Source: JAAURB01 sp049649525 (GTDB taxonomy: Bacteria > Cyanobacteriota > Cyanobacteriia > Cyanobacteriales > Microcoleaceae). From it: a stretch of DNA of 64,000 nucleotides. The stretch lies in the NCBI GenBank assembly GCA_049649525.1, contig JBARZE010000006.1, positions 150,917 through 214,916 on the forward strand. The letters are read 5' to 3'. Every line of letters starts with the position of its first letter. The stretch's first letter is position 1. Below are positions 9,917-21,259 of the stretch, one piece after another. The notes under the pieces are model-generated. The model searched no databases, was not told where the DNA came from, and saw nothing but the letters and a program-made list of their open reading frames with translations. The position numbers and the translations under genes are program-made.

Positions 9917-11962
9917 ATGAATCAATCATCTTATACCCGTTCTAAAGGTCAAGTTTTACACCGTTTTGAACCCGGAAGTGTTGTCACTATTCCAGCCGGA
10001 ACAATTGAAATATACCGTCATTTTGCCCGTCGCGTAGATAGCATTGGTAGAAAGCTACAAGATGCTGTCCGTCAAGAACTATATCGTTGGGAACATAAAG
10101 ATGCTCAGATGAAGGCGTTTGAAAATCATACAGCAGAATGTGTTTTTGTCATCAGTCAATCAGTTAATGGAAAAAAATTAGATGTTCGAGAATGTGCCAA
10201 GTGCGGAGCTATTCGGGACATGAAACAATGGAGAGATGATAAAGACGCTCCTTGTCATCGTTGTAAACATCCGACTCTCAATGAAGTCCCTTTCGTTTTT
10301 GCCCATACTGATGGCACAATGATGCAATTAACTTCAGTGAAATGTCCTAAACATGAGTTAGATTACTTAGTTATAGAAAGGGGAGTGAATAAACGTTGGC
10401 GCTGCAAAATAAACGGCTGTGATCATGCCAAAAATATTGTCAGATCTGTTGCTAAAACTTCTATCATGAAAAGAACTGATGTGAGCGAGTTAGTCGAAGA
10501 GAAAACAGGAAAGCCACCCAATCAACACATGAAATTAACTAATGTTTCTGATAATAAGCTTCAGGTGATTCATTCTATTTCTCGTATTAACCCTACATCA
10601 AATATTGAGAAGTTTTTTAGTTATCCTGAGTCACTTGAGACTCTTTTAGCTATTCATTTAAATTATTTTAATGAGCAAGGCAAAAATATTTCTGAGTTAA
10701 CAGACATTATACGGGTTCTGGGAAAAGGAACTCAGGAAGACCAAAAAGAATTAAATCAACTCATTCAAACATTGAAACTAAGTGGCTTAGATGATGCAAA
10801 AATCCAAACAATCTTAGAGAAAAATAAAGAAGTTAAAGAAAGTGATGCAGGAGGGCCGATTGTTAAACAGTTAAGAGAATCACTGACGAAAGTTTCTTCC
10901 AATACTCAGGATATATTAGGAGATGTTGAAGCAGAAAAAGAAGCACGCGATCGCGGAGAAAGCTTGACAAAAACTCAAGAAAATGCTTTAACACTACGAG
11001 AACAACTCAGTGACTATGCCGTTATTTTGGATCTACAGCGCGAAAGTTTAGATGAGGCAGTTACTCGCTTAGATAATATTAATTCTCCCTTTTGTAACAA
11101 TCTTTCCGACGCAGAAAACTTAATGAAAAAGAGTCTAGGAATTAATCAGGTCATGGTAATTCAAGACTTACCTGTTTTACATATTGCCTACGGCTATACT
11201 CGTCTGTCTCACCAACCAGAAGCGGCTGTTTTATGGGCATTTGACCGAAAAAACTTTGATTTGGCTGGTGATGAACCTGAGGGTAACTGGATACCTATGC
11301 CGATTTATCAGCTCAAAACCGAGGCTCTTTTATTTCAATTTGATGCTCAACGCATTGTTAAATGGCTCCATGCCAATAATTTAGCTCCAGATCCAACCAC
11401 TATCCCTGAACCTAGACTTTGGCTTCTAGAACATCATAGTCGAGTCACAAGCCGCAGTGGCCCTGGTTTTGATGATAATCTTTCTCCTGACTTTCTAATT
11501 CCCTGGTTAGTCAGTTCGGCGTTACATAGTGCTAATCATCTTTTAATTAAGGCGATCGCCGATCAAAGTAGCTTTGGTGAAACAGCTTTGTCCGAGCATC
11601 TCCTTTTGAGTCTCAATCGAACGATCATTTTTGTTAACCGTCTTCAAGAGTTTTCACTCGGAGGTCTGAAAACTTTCTTTGAGCAACGTCTAGACCAAGC
11701 CTTCAAAAGTCTCTTAGAAGAGCGCGGTGATTGTATGTTTGACCCCGACTGTGAAGAAAGGCTAGGTGGTGCTTGTGCTGGATGCTTGCACTTACCAGAA
11801 GTAGTTTGTCGTCTTTTCAACAATGCTCTCAGTCGTATCTTGCTTTACGGGGGTGAGGTGAGTGCAGATCTCGAAGGAATTGAAAGAACTCTTTGGCATA
11901 ATCTACCTTCTGTCATTGGTAGAGAACAATTCATCGGTTTATGGGATAGTACTTTAGACTAA
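9917..11962 (+). CDS. drmB: DISARM protein DrmB with DUF1998 domain
   Basis: A 681-residue partner of DrmA with a strong AGGAG ribosome site ten bases upstream. A cysteine cluster near residues 90-118 ('CAKCGA' and 'PCHRCKH') looks like a zinc ribbon. A helical, charged middle (about 230-390) may be coiled coil. The C-terminal part, with 'CMFDPDCEER' and 'CAGCLHLPEVVC', is the DUF1998 signature. In characterised DISARM systems DrmA and DrmB form a complex, and a phospholipase D-type DrmC follows. Here the next gene is groEL2 and no drmC is seen in the 200-base gap. Confidence 0.85.
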   Translation: MNQSSYTRSKGQVLHRFEPGSVVTIPAGTIEIYRHFARRVDSIGRKLQDAVRQELYRWEHKDAQMKAFENHTAECVFVISQSVNGKKLDVRECAKCGAIRDMKQWRDDKDAPCHRCKHPTLNEVPFVFAHTDGTMMQLTSVKCPKHELDYLVIERGVNKRWRCKINGCDHAKNIVRSVAKTSIMKRTDVSELVEEKTGKPPNQHMKLTNVSDNKLQVIHSISRINPTSNIEKFFSYPESLETLLAIHLNYFNEQGKNISELTDIIRVLGKGTQEDQKELNQLIQTLKLSGLDDAKIQTILEKNKEVKESDAGGPIVKQLRESLTKVSSNTQDILGDVEAEKEARDRGESLTKTQENALTLREQLSDYAVILDLQRESLDEAVTRLDNINSPFCNNLSDAENLMKKSLGINQVMVIQDLPVLHIAYGYTRLSHQPEAAVLWAFDRKNFDLAGDEPEGNWIPMPIYQLKTEALLFQFDAQRIVKWLHANNLAPDPTTIPEPRLWLLEHHSRVTSRSGPGFDDNLSPDFLIPWLVSSALHSANHLLIKAIADQSSFGETALSEHLLLSLNRTIIFVNRLQEFSLGGLKTFFEQRLDQAFKSLLEERGDCMFDPDCEERLGGACAGCLHLPEVVCRLFNNALSRILLYGGEVSADLEGIERTLWHNLPSVIGREQFIGLWDSTLD

Positions 11963-12087
11963 ATGATGTTTTTGCTACTGACAATCCTGAGTTTAGGCTT
12001 TGTATAGCTTTGAATTTTGTTGAAGTCTTAGTAGAAGTATCTGACAAAGGACAAATAACAATCTCTCATTGGTACGGTTTCCACGAA

Positions 12088-12114
12088 TTAGCACTCGTCG
12101 CGGTTGAGTGCTAA
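12088..12114 (+). promoter_or_regulatory. CIRCE operator for HrcA
   Basis: A perfect inverted repeat, TTAGCACTC then nine bases then GAGTGCTAA, lies 49 bases before the groEL2 start. This is the canonical CIRCE element bound by the heat-shock repressor HrcA. A TTGACT hexamer begins two bases after it (12116-12121) and could be a -35 box, so a bound repressor would overlap the promoter. Confidence 0.95.
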
Positions 12115-12162
12115 ATTGACTCTTATGGAATTCGTACAGCTAGGCTTTAAAGATAATATATT

Positions 12163-13884
<1,722 letters not shown>

Positions 13885-14130
13885 TTTTTCCGAGTTTACC
13901 CAAACTACAATATCTTCATAGATTAACCCACAACGCCCGAAGTCACGGTTTCTCCCTTCAGATATAATTGGGAGTATCGTGACTTTGTTGGTTAATGCCA
14001 TTTCGCCAAAGTTGAGACGGCACTTCGACAAGCGACAAATCAATTATCACTTTTGTATCTTGCCTATTTTAAAAGATGAGAGTATGTTTAAGGAAATGTA
14101 TGATTACTTTTATTGGAGTGTTTAGCAATC

Positions 14131-14685
14131 GTGAATTCATCGAATAGCGCCACACCGCAAGATCTCAAAGCAGAAGTTCTACGCCTGCAAGAAGAATTAA
14201 AAATGCGAGATCAACTCGTGCAGCAGTTGTCTCAAGAGCTGTTTCGCCTCGTTAAAGGCAATGCTAACTTTACCCCTACCCCCGAAGTTTCCGAACAGCA
14301 TCAACTCCAGATGAAGGCACTACGAAATCAATTGCAAGAGGTAGAACAGCAAGTTACATTTTATCAAGCGCAAATTACCGAACGAGACACAGAAGCTCAT
14401 CAACTCAAGCAATCTGTTCAAGAGTTAACAGAACGCTCTATGATGTTAGAACAAGTTGTCCAAGAACTGCCAGAAGTTTATCGTCAGAAGTTCTCAGAAC
14501 GCTTAGATGCTGTCTTACAAAAAGTAGAAATGTTACAGCGGGAAAATCGTCAACTTCACGCTGAGTTACAGAGTGTTAGTTATCGTCTGGCTCAGAAAAA
14601 TCGTCGTCCCAATACATTAGACTTACCTACTTTTCAACCGGGGGGTTCGGGGACAGTGGAATTTCCCCAACTCAATAATGCTTGA
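14131..14685 (+). CDS. Coiled-coil protein, conserved in cyanobacteria, function unknown
   Basis: About 184 residues from a GTG start; 'TTGGAG' 12 bases upstream is a reasonable ribosome site. An upstream TTG at 14113 would add six residues but removes that site. The sequence from residue 10 to about 155 is almost entirely Gln/Glu/Leu-rich heptads, for example 'LRLQEELKMRDQLVQQLSQE', hence a long coiled coil, followed by a short Pro/Gly-rich tail. There is no signal peptide or membrane segment. I recognise no catalytic domain. Isolated gene, with a hairpin downstream. Confidence 0.75.
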   Translation: MNSSNSATPQDLKAEVLRLQEELKMRDQLVQQLSQELFRLVKGNANFTPTPEVSEQHQLQMKALRNQLQEVEQQVTFYQAQITERDTEAHQLKQSVQELTERSMMLEQVVQELPEVYRQKFSERLDAVLQKVEMLQRENRQLHAELQSVSYRLAQKNRRPNTLDLPTFQPGGSGTVEFPQLNNA

Positions 14686-14720
14686 ACCCATTGATGCTAA
14701 AATAAATTTGCTCCTATATT

Positions 14721-14761
14721 AGAAAACTCCGGCGACCCTTTGAGTCTAACAGGAGTTTTCT
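14721..14761 (+). terminator. Hairpin after the coiled-coil gene
   Basis: AGAAAACTCC at 14721-14730 pairs perfectly with GGAGTTTTCT at 14752-14761 around a 21-base loop. The T-rich right arm would act as a weak terminator for the upstream gene, and the A-rich left arm could serve transcripts from the other side. There is no long T tract after the stem, so efficiency is uncertain. Confidence 0.5.
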
Positions 14762-14912
14762 GATGATGAAAAGCTAATAGGTTGTAACTCTATATGGTAA
14801 ATTCCTCTGCTTCGCCTGGCTTGTGAGTTGATTTAAACTGAAGAGCTATAGTAAATTGATACTTGGGGTTTCATCCGGGTGATAGAGAATAGATGCATCA
14901 ATCTTGCTGTTG

Positions 14913-15257
14913 TTAAGCAACTTTGAACTGAGATTGTGCAGAAAAGACAGTATCCAATTCATCAAAAACTTCAAACACTCGATCTAATTGAGTAATCTCC
15001 AGAATCAATTTTGCTGTGGCTGAGAGATTGCAAAGTACCAATTTACGGTCTTGACTACGAGCAGATTTTAGCACATTCACTAATATTCCTAAACCCGCAC
15101 TATCAATAAAGCTGACATCACTCATGTCTATAATCCAAAGTCGGTGATGTTCTTGAATTAAGCTAATGAGTTGTTGCATTAACACTTTACCACCCGCTTC
15201 ATCTAAACGAGACTGAGGCTGAAAAATAATGTGTTGGTTTGTACTCAAACACTCCAT
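14913..15257 (-). CDS. STAS-domain anti-sigma factor antagonist
   Basis: A 114-residue single-domain STAS protein. The phosphorylatable-serine loop 'VSFIDSAGLGILVNVLK' is clear (Ser in 'DSAG'), and the strand order fits SpoIIAA/RsbV. Such proteins bind an anti-sigma factor or serine kinase when unphosphorylated. I chose the ATG at 15257 because AGGAG lies nine bases upstream; the longer frame to 15311 adds a hydrophobic stretch with no ribosome site. No anti-sigma kinase or sigma factor is adjacent, so its partner is encoded elsewhere. Confidence 0.88.
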   Translation of the reverse strand: MECLSTNQHIIFQPQSRLDEAGGKVLMQQLISLIQEHHRLWIIDMSDVSFIDSAGLGILVNVLKSARSQDRKLVLCNLSATAKLILEITQLDRVFEVFDELDTVFSAQSQFKVA

Positions 15258-15713
15258 TGTTACGACTCCTAAAACGACGACAAAATAGTGAACCCACCCT
15301 GGCTTATTCATAAACTAAAGAATTAATTGCAGGGTATGAATCTACTGAGGTTTTCAGCCTTGTTTTGTTCCCATCATCAGATCATTGATTTGACAGAACC
15401 TTCTGGTGTGGGTATAAGTTTCCTTATGACCCAGGTGGACAAGATTACTAGTCAGAATTGGTATAGTAGACACGAATAGCCCAGAACTATAAAGTTTTTG
15501 TGAAGAAAACGCAAGAATTTCCTCATAATTTAATTATTTTTACATAATATTCTCCTTTTTCACCTCTAGGTATACCACTTCTTGATTTGTCACCCCTAAC
15601 CCCAAGGACAATCCTGCGTTAGAGAGAAATAGCGAAGCCATCCAACATTCGCCTTCAAGTCAAGATATTATAGAACTATAAAGCTTTACGACAATTTGTG
15701 AAGGCAGCACAGA
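15258..15713. other. Intergenic region between divergent STAS and DedA genes
   Basis: About 456 bases holding the promoters of two divergent genes. I see no coding frame, RNA gene or strong repeat. The DedA gene start at 15714 is preceded by 'gaaggcagc', a weak ribosome site. Confidence 0.5.
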
Positions 15714-16337
15714 ATGATATTTGAGTTTGTATCCTTAGACACAATTAAAGAAATTGCTCATCAATATGGCTATTGGGCTATTTTTCTGGGAATTACCCTA
15801 GAAAATACTGGCATTCCTCTACCGGGTGAAACCATTACTCTTGTCGGCGGCTTCCTCGCGGGTAGTGGCGAATTAGATTATTGGCTTGTCTTGGGTAGTG
15901 CCATTGCTGGGGCAATTTTAGGAGATAACTTTGGCTATTGGATTGGACGCTGGGGCGGGTGGCCGTTACTATTAAGATTAGGAAAGTTTTTTCGATTTTC
16001 TGATACCCAATTAGCTAAAGTTCGGACTCAATTCAGTGAGAATGCCGCAAAAGCTGTATTTTTTGGACGATTCGTTGCCCTACTACGAATTTTTGCTGGC
16101 CCCCTGGCTGGGATTGCTAAAATGCCCTATTGGAAATTTCTGTTATCTAATGCAGCAGGAGCCGCAACTTGGGCTTCAGTGATGGTCAGTTTAAGCTATT
16201 TTGTCGGACAGTATGTCTCTTTAGATGAATTAATTGGCTGGGTATCAGAATTTGCGATATTCGCATTACTCGCTGTTGTGGCTTGGATTGGAATTCCCGC
16301 TTGGTTAGAGTCTCGTAAAGCCAAAGATATAAGCTAA
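15714..16337 (+). CDS. DedA-family membrane protein
   Basis: A 207-residue integral membrane protein of the DedA/SNARE-associated (VTT) family, implicated in other bacteria in undecaprenyl-phosphate or phospholipid translocation. Diagnostic segments are 'ENTGIPLPGETITLVGGFLA', 'GDNFGYWIGRWGG' and 'FFGRFVALLRIFAGPLAG', with the conserved Arg of 'GRFVALLR'. About four to five hydrophobic segments are visible, the last near residues 175-195. It stands alone on its strand, 318 bases before uvrA. Confidence 0.9.
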   Translation: MIFEFVSLDTIKEIAHQYGYWAIFLGITLENTGIPLPGETITLVGGFLAGSGELDYWLVLGSAIAGAILGDNFGYWIGRWGGWPLLLRLGKFFRFSDTQLAKVRTQFSENAAKAVFFGRFVALLRIFAGPLAGIAKMPYWKFLLSNAAGAATWASVMVSLSYFVGQYVSLDELIGWVSEFAIFALLAVVAWIGIPAWLESRKAKDIS

Positions 16338-16655
16338 AACAAAATGCTCTAACGATAGAACGTAGTATTGTTGCTCATAAAGTGTTGAGTGTTGAGAATA
16401 GTAAAATGCTCCCACTCCAGTCTATATAGCAAGTCACGCTGGTTTATGACAAATCACCATTGTCATAAATTACTCAGAGCCTTGCAAAGCCAGGTATTTC
16501 TCCTTTCTGTTGCCCGTTGCCTGTGCGTAGCGCGATAACTCTAACAATTCATTAAACAAGTGTGATAGCCAATGTTTCAACTCTAACGTTCGGTAGAGAC
16601 ACAATAGAGTCTTCTTAGCGTTACCATTATTAAGGATTGTGTCAAATGCTGGTTT
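16338..16655. other. Intergenic region before uvrA
   Basis: About 318 bases. It contains a small GC-rich repeat-like patch (16512-16537, 'cctgtgcgtagcgcgat') of the same type that interrupts the TPR gene near 35830. An open frame on the minus strand (16470-16721) overlaps the uvrA start, has no ribosome site or recognisable domain, and is not called. I see no LexA/SOS box. Confidence 0.45.
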
Positions 16656-19600
16656 ATGTCTGACTCTACCCACTCTGTCGATCTTCACGCTACTCATTCT
16701 ACCAATGGTCATCACTTGCAACCCCTTTCTCTAGAAAATACCATCCGTATTCGGGGGGCTAGACAGCATAACCTGAAAAATATCAATCTAGAATTACCTC
16801 GCGATCGCTTAATTGTATTTACAGGGGTTTCGGGTTCGGGTAAATCTTCTTTAGCATTTGACACGATTTTTGCCGAGGGACAGCGTCGCTATGTAGAATC
16901 TCTCAGCGCTTATGCTCGTCAATTTTTAGGGCAATTAGATAAACCGGATGTCGATGCTATTGAAGGCTTAAGTCCTGCTATTTCTATCGATCAAAAATCT
17001 ACTTCTCATAATCCCCGCTCTACTGTCGGAACCGTTACAGAAATCTACGACTATCTCAGATTGCTATTTGGTCGAGCCGGAATTCCTCATTGTCCGATTT
17101 GCGATCGCAATATTGCCCCCCAAACCATCGACCAGATGTGTGACCAGATCTTACAACTTCCAGATCGGACAAAATTCAATATCCTTGCCCCGGTGGTACG
17201 AGGTAAAAAGGGGACACATCGCAAGTTATTGTCCAGTTTAGCCGCTCAAGGATTTGTTCGCGTGAGAGTCGATGGCGAGATTTTTGACCTCTCAGATTCT
17301 ATTGAGTTAGATAAAAATTATACACACACGATTGAAGTGGTGATCGATCGCTTAATTAAAAAGCCAGGTATAGAGGAACGTTTAGCAGACTCACTGGGAA
17401 CTTGTCTACGTCAATCTACGGGGATTGCAGTTATTGACGTGATAAATGATACATCGAATACGGTAAGCGCGTCGCGGATTGATAGTAAGTATAACTCAAA
17501 TAAGGCGAAAGTTGCAATATCTTCTACTGTGAAAGTCGCGGAAAAACCCGATAATTCCTATCAAGAAAGGCTGGAAAATTATCAGTTAGTTTTATCCGAA
17601 AACTTCGCTTGTCCAGAACATGGGGCAGTGATGGATGAATTGTCGCCTCGTTTATTTTCCTTCAATTCCCCTTATGGTGCTTGTCCCAGTTGTCATGGTT
17701 TAGGGCATCTACGGACATTTACCCCGGAAATGCTGATTCCTGACCCCAGTGAACCGCTGTATAACGCAATTGCACCTTGGGCTGGTAAGGAAAACAGCTA
17801 TTATCTCAGTTTGCTACAGAGTGTGGGGGAATCGTTTGGGTTTGAACTGAATACGCCTTGGGAGAAATTGACAACGAAGCAACAAGACGTTTTATTACAT
17901 GGGAGTGAGGAGCCGATTTGGATTGAAACCAATTCTCGTTATCGTGAAAACCAAGGATATTATCGTCCATTCGTGGGAATTATTCCGTTATTACAACGAC
18001 AGTATAATGAGAGTAGTTCAGATGCTCAAAAACAAAAGTTAGAGCAATATTTAATTAATCAAGCCTGTGAAACTTGTCAAGGAAAACGTCTGAAAAAAGA
18101 AGCACTTTCAGTCCGAATTGGGCAGTCTTGTATTACTGATTTAACTGAAGTTTCGATTCAGGATTGTTGGGAACGAATTAATCAATTACAACTGAGCGAG
18201 CGCCAAGCAAAAATTGCGGAATTAGTCTTACGAGAAATACGGGCAAGATTGCAGTTTTTAATGGATGTCGGATTAGATTATTTAACCTTAGCTAGATCGG
18301 CTTCAACGTTATCTGGGGGAGAAGCACAACGTATTCGTTTAGCTACACAAATTGGGTCGGGTTTAACCGGGGTTTTATATGTTTTAGATGAACCCAGTAT
18401 TGGTTTACATCAACGGGATAATGGACGACTGTTAAAGACGTTAATGAAATTGCGAGATTTAGGTAATACATTAATTGTCGTGGAGCATGATGAGGAAACG
18501 ATTCGCGCTGCCGATTATTTAGTGGATATTGGTCCGAAAGCGGGGATACATGGGGGTGAAATTGTCGCAAAAGGCAGTTTAGAGAATCTGTTAACTTCAG
18601 ATCGCTCTTTAACAGGGGCTTATTTATCGGGGAAACAACAAATATTGACTCCCTCTCAACGTAGAGAAGGAAACGGGAAAGTGATTACCCTGAAAAATGC
18701 CCATCGCAATAATTTACAGCAACTTGATGTTGAAATTCCTTTAGGTAAATTTGTCTGTATTACCGGGGTTTCGGGTTCAGGAAAATCAACCCTAATGAAT
18801 GATTTACTTTATCCGGCTTTACAACATCATTTTAGTAAACGAGTTCCTTTTCCCAGTCAACTGAAAAGTATTAAAGGCTTGAAAGCGTTAGATAAAGTGA
18901 TTGTAATTGATCAATCTCCTATTGGTCGCACACCTCGTTCTAACCCCGCGACTTATACCGGGATATTTGATGTGATTCGAGGTATTTTTGCTGAGACTAT
19001 TGAAGCTAAAGCCAGAGGTTATAAGCCGGGGCGATTTTCATTTAATGTCAAAGGAGGACGGTGTGAAGCTTGCAGCGGACAGGGTGTAAATGTAATTGAA
19101 ATGAATTTTTTACCGGATGTTTATGTGCAGTGTGAAGTGTGTAAAGGAGCGAGATATAATCGAGAAACGCTGCAAGTGAAATACAAGAATTATTCTATTG
19201 CAGATGTGTTGAATATGACGGTGGAAGAAGGATCGCAGGTATTTGAAAATATTCCTCGCGCTGCTAGCCGCTTACAAACTTTAGTTGATGTTGGCCTGGG
19301 TTATGTTCATTTAGGACAAGCTGCACCAACGCTTTCGGGGGGAGAAGCACAACGGGTAAAATTAGCCTCAGAACTGTCTAAACGGGCAACCGGAAAAACG
19401 TTATATTTAATTGATGAACCGACAACCGGACTCTCGTTTTATGATGTGCATCAACTGCTTAATGTGTTGCAACGATTGGTTGATAAAGGTAATTCCATGA
19501 TGGTGATTGAACACAATTTAGATGTGATTCGCTCTAGCGATTGGGTGATTGATTTAGGCCCGGAAGGTGGCGATCGCGGTGGCGAAATTGTGGCAATGGG

Positions 19601-19691
19601 GACACCGGAAGTAGTCGCAGAGGTACAGCAGTCCCATACCGGAAAATACCTCAAACAAGTGTTAAAACAATATTCTCTGGCGGAGGCTTAA
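16656..19691 (+). CDS. uvrA: Excinuclease ABC subunit UvrA
   Basis: A 1011-residue damage-recognition ATPase of nucleotide excision repair that acts with UvrB and UvrC. Two ABC modules are visible: Walker A 'GVSGSGKSSLAFDT' near residue 57 and 'GVSGSGKSTLMNDL' in the second half, each with a 'LSGGEAQR' signature and 'DEP' Walker B. Zinc-binding cysteines occur in 'CPICDRNIAP', 'GACPSCHGLG' and 'CEACSGQG...CEVCKGARY'. It is longer than E. coli UvrA (940) because of a polar N-terminal extension of about 30 residues and an insert of about 40 near residue 270. The gene converges with the ABC gene downstream, only 39 bases away. Confidence 0.97.
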   Translation: MSDSTHSVDLHATHSTNGHHLQPLSLENTIRIRGARQHNLKNINLELPRDRLIVFTGVSGSGKSSLAFDTIFAEGQRRYVESLSAYARQFLGQLDKPDVDAIEGLSPAISIDQKSTSHNPRSTVGTVTEIYDYLRLLFGRAGIPHCPICDRNIAPQTIDQMCDQILQLPDRTKFNILAPVVRGKKGTHRKLLSSLAAQGFVRVRVDGEIFDLSDSIELDKNYTHTIEVVIDRLIKKPGIEERLADSLGTCLRQSTGIAVIDVINDTSNTVSASRIDSKYNSNKAKVAISSTVKVAEKPDNSYQERLENYQLVLSENFACPEHGAVMDELSPRLFSFNSPYGACPSCHGLGHLRTFTPEMLIPDPSEPLYNAIAPWAGKENSYYLSLLQSVGESFGFELNTPWEKLTTKQQDVLLHGSEEPIWIETNSRYRENQGYYRPFVGIIPLLQRQYNESSSDAQKQKLEQYLINQACETCQGKRLKKEALSVRIGQSCITDLTEVSIQDCWERINQLQLSERQAKIAELVLREIRARLQFLMDVGLDYLTLARSASTLSGGEAQRIRLATQIGSGLTGVLYVLDEPSIGLHQRDNGRLLKTLMKLRDLGNTLIVVEHDEETIRAADYLVDIGPKAGIHGGEIVAKGSLENLLTSDRSLTGAYLSGKQQILTPSQRREGNGKVITLKNAHRNNLQQLDVEIPLGKFVCITGVSGSGKSTLMNDLLYPALQHHFSKRVPFPSQLKSIKGLKALDKVIVIDQSPIGRTPRSNPATYTGIFDVIRGIFAETIEAKARGYKPGRFSFNVKGGRCEACSGQGVNVIEMNFLPDVYVQCEVCKGARYNRETLQVKYKNYSIADVLNMTVEEGSQVFENIPRAASRLQTLVDVGLGYVHLGQAAPTLSGGEAQRVKLASELSKRATGKTLYLIDEPTTGLSFYDVHQLLNVLQRLVDKGNSMMVIEHNLDVIRSSDWVIDLGPEGGDRGGEIVAMGTPEVVAEVQQSHTGKYLKQVLKQYSLAEA

Positions 19692-19730
19692 ATCTTTAAA
19701 AAGAGATTGAATAACTTTCCCACTTATCAA

Positions 19731-20873
19731 TTAAGCGTATAAGGTTTTTCCAGTATCCGGATCAAATAGTAGAATTTGATTAAAATCAAGCTGGACTGAA
19801 ACGCGATCGCCTCTATTGAACTGTGTTGTTGCCGGAACCATAAACTGAATTAAGGCTTTTGAATCTGTAATAGCTTTCTCAGTAGAAATACAGGAACGAA
19901 TTAAAATTTCTCGTCCTAATGGTTCAACAACTTCAACTTCTACCTGTATACTGACTCGATCTAATGCCCATACATCAGTTTGATCTTGATTTAACTGAGA
20001 ATTATCACCTTCTAAGTTAATTTGTTCGGGTCGAATGCCTAAATTAAACCGTTGACCTTCTGTCGGTCGCAAACGTTCTCGAATACTAGCCGGACAAGCA
20101 AAAGATTGTTGACCCAACCAAAACAAACTATTACCGTAAGTAATGGGTAAAATATTCATCGGTGGATTACCGACAAACGTTGCCACCATCTGATTAACAG
20201 GTTTATTATAAACCGTTTGAGGCGATCCGATTTGCTGAATACGACCTTGATTTAAAATCACAATTTGATCCGCTAACGTCATCGCTTCGACTTGATCGTG
20301 AGTCACATAAATCGTCGTAATCCCGATATTTTGATGAAGCTGCTTTAATTCGGCCCGTGTATCATCTCGCAATTGAGCATCTAAATTCGATAACGGTTCA
20401 TCCAATAAAAATACCTTCGGTTCACGCGCAATTGCCCGTCCTAATGCTACCCGTTGTTGTTGTCCGCCAGAAAGCTGTTTCGGTTTACGATTTAAGAGAT
20501 GATCGATAGACAGCGACCCGGACACTTGATGGACTCGTTGCTGAATAGTAGATGAGTCTGCCCCGCGCATTTTCAAGCCAAAGGCTAAGTTTTCCGCTAC
20601 CGTTAAATGAGGATATAAAGCATAATTTTGAAACACCATTGCCACATCTCGTTGACGGGCGGGTACATCATTGATCCACTGATTATCGATATAAAGATTA
20701 CCGCTAGTGACAGTTTCCAAGCCCGCAATCATTCTCAGTAATGTTGATTTTCCGCAGCCTGACGGCCCCACCAAGACCCAAAACTCACCATTTGGAACTT
20801 CAAAGCTAATTTCTTCTAGGGCGCTTACCGTTTGATATCGCCGCGTTATATTGTCTAAGCGAACATTTGCCAT
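19731..20873 (-). CDS. Sugar/glycerol ABC transporter ATP-binding protein, MalK/UgpC type
   Basis: A 380-residue cytosolic ATPase that powers a carbohydrate importer. Walker A 'GPSGCGKSTLLRMIAGLE', signature 'LSGGQQQRVALGRA', Walker B 'VFLLDEPLSNLD' and His-loop 'TIYVTHD' are intact. A C-terminal TOBE/MalK regulatory extension from about residue 235 ('FVGNPPMNILP', 'LGIRPEQINLE') identifies the CUT1 family. The permease at 25838-26734 could be a partner, but no binding protein is nearby, so the transporter is encoded in scattered pieces. The substrate is not determined. Confidence 0.92.
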   Translation of the reverse strand: MANVRLDNITRRYQTVSALEEISFEVPNGEFWVLVGPSGCGKSTLLRMIAGLETVTSGNLYIDNQWINDVPARQRDVAMVFQNYALYPHLTVAENLAFGLKMRGADSSTIQQRVHQVSGSLSIDHLLNRKPKQLSGGQQQRVALGRAIAREPKVFLLDEPLSNLDAQLRDDTRAELKQLHQNIGITTIYVTHDQVEAMTLADQIVILNQGRIQQIGSPQTVYNKPVNQMVATFVGNPPMNILPITYGNSLFWLGQQSFACPASIRERLRPTEGQRFNLGIRPEQINLEGDNSQLNQDQTDVWALDRVSIQVEVEVVEPLGREILIRSCISTEKAITDSKALIQFMVPATTQFNRGDRVSVQLDFNQILLFDPDTGKTLYA

Positions 20874-21259
20874 AATGAAGTCAAAAGTCAGATCTCGTGA
20901 CGTTACATGTCAGTTCTGTACTGCAAGTCAGAAGTTAGGGAATGTTATTTGCTAATTATTCAAACTGTAATTATAGATAGTGTAGAATACTATGCAAATG
21001 AAGACAGGTAAACTTAACCAATATTAGTGAAAACTTGATCTATAGTTGGAATTTAGAGAAAAAGCATCAATCTTTTGATTGATCAATGAAACGGACTTAA
21101 CCTAATATTGAGAATTGACAGAGATATTCTATAAAAGTAGATTTGCTAACTCTGTTAAATTGTACAGCTTTTAATTATAGAGGAATATGACAATCTGATT
21201 GAATTATTAATGTAGCGGTTGGATAGCCTAACTCTCATAGGTCTTTCCAATTTCTATAT
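20874..21259. other. Intergenic region with a palindromic repeat half
   Basis: About 386 bases between two minus-strand genes. At 20895-20910, 'tcgtgacgttacatgt' repeats exactly the left half of the palindrome at 34451-34466, so it is a decayed member of that family. Otherwise AT rich with no coding frame. Confidence 0.55.

Noticed and set aside
16470..16721. 83-residue minus-strand open frame before uvrA
   Set aside because: It overlaps the uvrA start, has no ribosome site and no recognisable domain, and includes a repeat-like GC patch. I treat it as chance.
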